DNA of 64,000 nucleotides from Arachnia propionica. GTDB lineage: Bacteria > Actinomycetota > Actinomycetes > Propionibacteriales > Propionibacteriaceae. The notes beneath the pieces are model-generated. The model made no database searches. It saw only the letters and a list, made by a program, of their open reading frames with translations, and was not told where the DNA came from. Both the position numbers and the translations under genes were made by a program. The stretch covers positions 372,001 to 436,000 of the forward strand of contig NZ_RQZG01000001.1 in NCBI RefSeq assembly GCF_003859805.1, given 5' to 3'. This document shows positions 61,933 through 64,000 of the stretch, piece by piece (the first letter of the stretch is position 1; every line of letters starts with the position of its first letter).

Positions 61933-63138
61933 TGCGAAACGCCCCATGAAATCGGCCCGGAACTCGTCGAAGGAATCCGCCAGCAGGTGTTCACGGATCC
62001 GGTCCACCAGCCGCACCGTGAACCGTTCGTTGTGGATCGTGGCCAATGTCGAGGCCAGCATCTCCCTGGCCTTGAACAGATGGTGCAGGTAGGCACGGGT
62101 GTAGTGCTGACAGGTGTAGCAGTCACACCCCTCCTCCAGCGGGATGAAGGAGCGACGGTGACGGCTGGTGTTGACGTTGTAGCGGCCGTCAGCGGTGTAG
62201 ATCGCGGCGTTGCGGGCCACCCGCGACGGGTTGACGCAGTCGAAGGTGTCGGCCCCGGCCGCCACGGCCGCGAAGAGATCCTCGGGTTCGGAGATGCCGA
62301 GCAGGTGACGGGGGCGGTCCTCGGGCAGCTCATCGACCATCCACCCGATGATCTCACCCAACCGCTGCTTCTCCAGGGCCCCACCGAGCCCGAACCCGTC
62401 GAAGCGTTGCCCGTCGACCTCCAGCTCTGCGAGCCCCTTGGCCGCACGACGCCTCAGGTCCTCGTACTGGGCCCCCTGGATCACCCCGAACAGGGCCTGG
62501 TAGGGCTTGTCAGCACGCTCCGTGGTCAGCCGGGCATGTTCCCTGAGGCAGCGGATCGCCCAGCGGTGCGTCCGCTCGACGCTGGCCTCCTGGTAGTCAC
62601 GGGTGTTCATCAGGGTGGTCAGTTCGTCGAAGGCGAACATGACATCGGCCCCGAGCTCGTGCTGGATCCGCATCGAGACCTCCGGGGTGAAGCGCAGTCG
62701 GTCACCGTTGAGGTGGGAGAAGAAGGTCACCCCGTCCTCGTCGACATGGGCGCGCCGGGTCTTGCCCTCGGCGATGACGTCGTCGTTCTGCAGTCCGGTG
62801 GTGTCCATCGCGAGCACCTTCTTGAACCCGGCCCCGAGGCTCATCACCTGGAACCCGCCCGAATCGGTGAAGGTGGGCCCCGGCCAGTTCATGAACCGAC
62901 TCAGCCCACCGGCCTCGTCGATCAGGTCCGAGCCCGGCTGGAGGTACAGGTGGTAGGCGTTGCAGAGCAGGGCCTGGGCGCCCAGCTCCGCCATCGTCTC
63001 GGGTAGCACCGCCTTGACGGTCGCCTTCGTGCCCACCGGGATGAACGCCGGGGTCTGGATCTGACCGTGGGGGGTGGAGATCGTTCCCACCCGTGCCCGA
63101 TCCCCTGCTGTCCTGACCACGTCGAAGTCGAATGTCAC
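61930..63138 (-). CDS. tgt: Queuine tRNA-ribosyltransferase (TGT)
   Basis: A 402-residue bacterial-type Tgt that exchanges guanine 34 for preQ1 or queuine in GUN-anticodon tRNAs. Substrate-site Asp in TDSGGFQVMSLG (about 91-102), nucleophile Asp in TFDCVNPSRVARNAA (about 298-312), and zinc site CDCYTCQHYTRAYLHHL (about 340-356) are all visible. The GTG at 63138 lies six bases after a TAGCCT box (leaderless). No preQ0/preQ1 synthesis genes are in the window, and YhhQ is close by, so queuosine or preQ salvage is likely here (inference). Confidence 0.95.
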   Translation of the reverse strand: MTFDFDVVRTAGDRARVGTISTPHGQIQTPAFIPVGTKATVKAVLPETMAELGAQALLCNAYHLYLQPGSDLIDEAGGLSRFMNWPGPTFTDSGGFQVMSLGAGFKKVLAMDTTGLQNDDVIAEGKTRRAHVDEDGVTFFSHLNGDRLRFTPEVSMRIQHELGADVMFAFDELTTLMNTRDYQEASVERTHRWAIRCLREHARLTTERADKPYQALFGVIQGAQYEDLRRRAAKGLAELEVDGQRFDGFGLGGALEKQRLGEIIGWMVDELPEDRPRHLLGISEPEDLFAAVAAGADTFDCVNPSRVARNAAIYTADGRYNVNTSRHRRSFIPLEEGCDCYTCQHYTRAYLHHLFKAREMLASTLATIHNERFTVRLVDRIREHLLADSFDEFRADFMGRFA

Positions 63139-63144
63139 CGGGCA

Positions 63145-63154
63145 AGGCTACCGT
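63145..63154. promoter_or_regulatory. Overlapping divergent -10 boxes for tgt and the lipid-kinase-like gene
   Basis: TAGCCT (63145-63150, minus strand, six bases to the tgt GTG) and TACCGT (63149-63154, plus strand, six bases to the ATG at 63161) share the TA step 63149-63150. The entire intergenic region is 22 bases, so both transcripts must be leaderless and the promoters cannot be used at the same time. Confidence 0.7.
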
Positions 63155-63160
63155 GGTGCC

Positions 63161-64000
63161 ATGACCTTCACCGCGCTGATCCTCAACCCCACCCATGCCG
63201 ACGGCTCCGCGATCGCCGAGGAGTTGGCAGCTCTGCCCGATGTCCGGACGTGGGAGACCAGCGCGGAGTCCCCCGGTCGGGAACAGGCCAGGGAGGCCCT
63301 GGCCGAAGGGGCAGCGGCCGTCCTGGTCGCTGGTGGGGACGGTACCCAGCGGGTGGTGGCCGGAGTGCTGGGTGACACCGGGGTCCCGCTCGGCATCCTC
63401 GCCACCGGCACCGCCTGCGTCTACGCCCGCAACCTGGGGCTTCCCCTCGGTGTGGCTGGCAAGGAGGTCGCCCTCACCGGCACACCGCGACCCATGGATC
63501 TCGGGTGGGCCCGGATCGATGACGGGGAGGCGATGCCCTTCCTGGTGGCGGCGGGAATCGGCCGTGACGCCGAGACCCTGGCCGAGGTGCGTGACGACCT
63601 GAAGGAGAAGCTCGGCTGGGTGGCCTACGCGCAGGCCGGGATGACCACGGCCGGACGGGACGCACTTCCCATGAGGATCAACGACGAGCCCGTGGAGGCC
63701 TGGAGCGTGCTGGCAGGCAACGTCGGGAACATCCCGATGGCCGCCATGTTCCCCGATGCCGCCCCGGACGATGGCGTGCTGCACGTGATGCATCTAGGCG
63801 TCAACGGCTGGCTCGACTGGGTCCCGGTGGCATTGGCCGGACTGACCAGGACCAGGGCCGATCTCGGGAAACTGCGACGCTGGGAGGCCGATCGGGTCGT
63901 CATCACCACCGATGAGCCCATCGCAGTCCAGCTCGACGGCGATGAGTTGCCCCCGGCCAGGAAACTGGAGGTCTGGCTGCAGCCAGGGGCACTGCAGATC
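63161..64000 (+). CDS. DAGK/NAD-kinase-fold lipid kinase-like protein (3' end cut by window)
   Basis: The frame stays open to the window end (280 codons). It has the diacylglycerol kinase catalytic core: LILNPTHADG near the N-terminus, VLVAGGDGTQRVVAGVL (about 57-73, GGDGT motif), and GILATGTACVYARNLGLPLG (about 80-99), where GTGN is replaced by GTAC. VAAGIGRDAETLAEV and SVLAGNVGNIPM follow, as in YegS/DagK-type lipid kinases. The ATG at 63161 follows a -10 box by six bases, so the start is leaderless. Its lipid substrate is unknown. Confidence 0.88.
   Translation, partial: MTFTALILNPTHADGSAIAEELAALPDVRTWETSAESPGREQAREALAEGAAAVLVAGGDGTQRVVAGVLGDTGVPLGILATGTACVYARNLGLPLGVAGKEVALTGTPRPMDLGWARIDDGEAMPFLVAAGIGRDAETLAEVRDDLKEKLGWVAYAQAGMTTAGRDALPMRINDEPVEAWSVLAGNVGNIPMAAMFPDAAPDDGVLHVMHLGVNGWLDWVPVALAGLTRTRADLGKLRRWEADRVVITTDEPIAVQLDGDELPPARKLEVWLQPGALQI

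Overview
The window looks like a chromosomal segment of a high-GC actinobacterium. The evidence is roughly two-thirds GC, frequent GTG starts, many genes whose start codon lies 6-7 nt after a TAnnnT box (leaderless transcripts), a GlgE-type glycogen cluster, GatCAB, and a zinc-ligand-free L32. The mix of propionibacterial-type housekeeping genes with loci for host glycans (fucose, sialic acid) and siderophore iron fits a host-associated member of the Propionibacteriaceae. The genus is inference. I see no rRNA, tRNA, CRISPR array, IS element or phage gene, and no gene-free stretch over 300 bases.

Layout. 1-6040: a carbohydrate ABC importer (binding protein cut by the window edge), a ROK kinase, an M81 (MlrC-type) hydrolase and a GH29 alpha-L-fucosidase, all overlapping and probably one operon. 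6040-7179: a MarR regulator with a 31-bp palindrome over its promoter and start codon, coupled to a small membrane protein. 7244-9791: a TIGR03085-type protein, then a Fur-family regulator and catalase. 9856-13149: gatCAB. 13202-21282: a GntR/FCD regulator divergent from a sialic-acid ABC transporter with a fused permease-ATPase, nanA and nanE. 21319-27065: an ABC-2 exporter pair, then small TM protein / MetE-like protein / mnmA / cysteine desulfurase on the minus strand. 27163-38611: glgX, an EcsC-like gene with an apparent frameshift, glgP, and the operon glgE-mak-glgB-GNAT/Nudix. 38633-45027: a ROK repressor fused in one reading frame to a Gfo/Idh/MocA dehydrogenase, heading a second sugar ABC operon and an EamA transporter. 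44972-45859: a GH73 glucosaminidase. 46033-49838: an iron-siderophore ABC importer behind a DtxR-type box. 49856-51737: leuA with a leader-peptide control region. 51746-54895: a third sugar ABC system, with a perfect palindrome upstream. 55055-58733: phoH-ybeY-CorC-era. 58889-64000: rpmF, a DUF5709-like protein, yhhQ, malic enzyme, tgt and a lipid-kinase-like gene cut by the window end.

How the genes work together. Three sugar importers, a fucosidase and a sialic acid uptake/lyase/epimerase set point to scavenging of mucin-type glycans. The nan operon has no kinase, so ManNAc phosphorylation must come from elsewhere, possibly from the ROK kinase of the first operon. Carbon storage follows the GlgE route (maltokinase, GlgE, GlgB) with GlgX and GlgP for breakdown; treS is not in the cluster. 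YhhQ plus Tgt suggests queuosine precursor salvage.

Most notable: the ROK-MocA fusion with its own promoter and palindrome; the leuA leader, a leaderless 16-codon peptide whose Leu codons are complementary to the leuA Shine-Dalgarno; the MarR operator on a leaderless start; and the tgt/lipid-kinase promoters that share one TA step.
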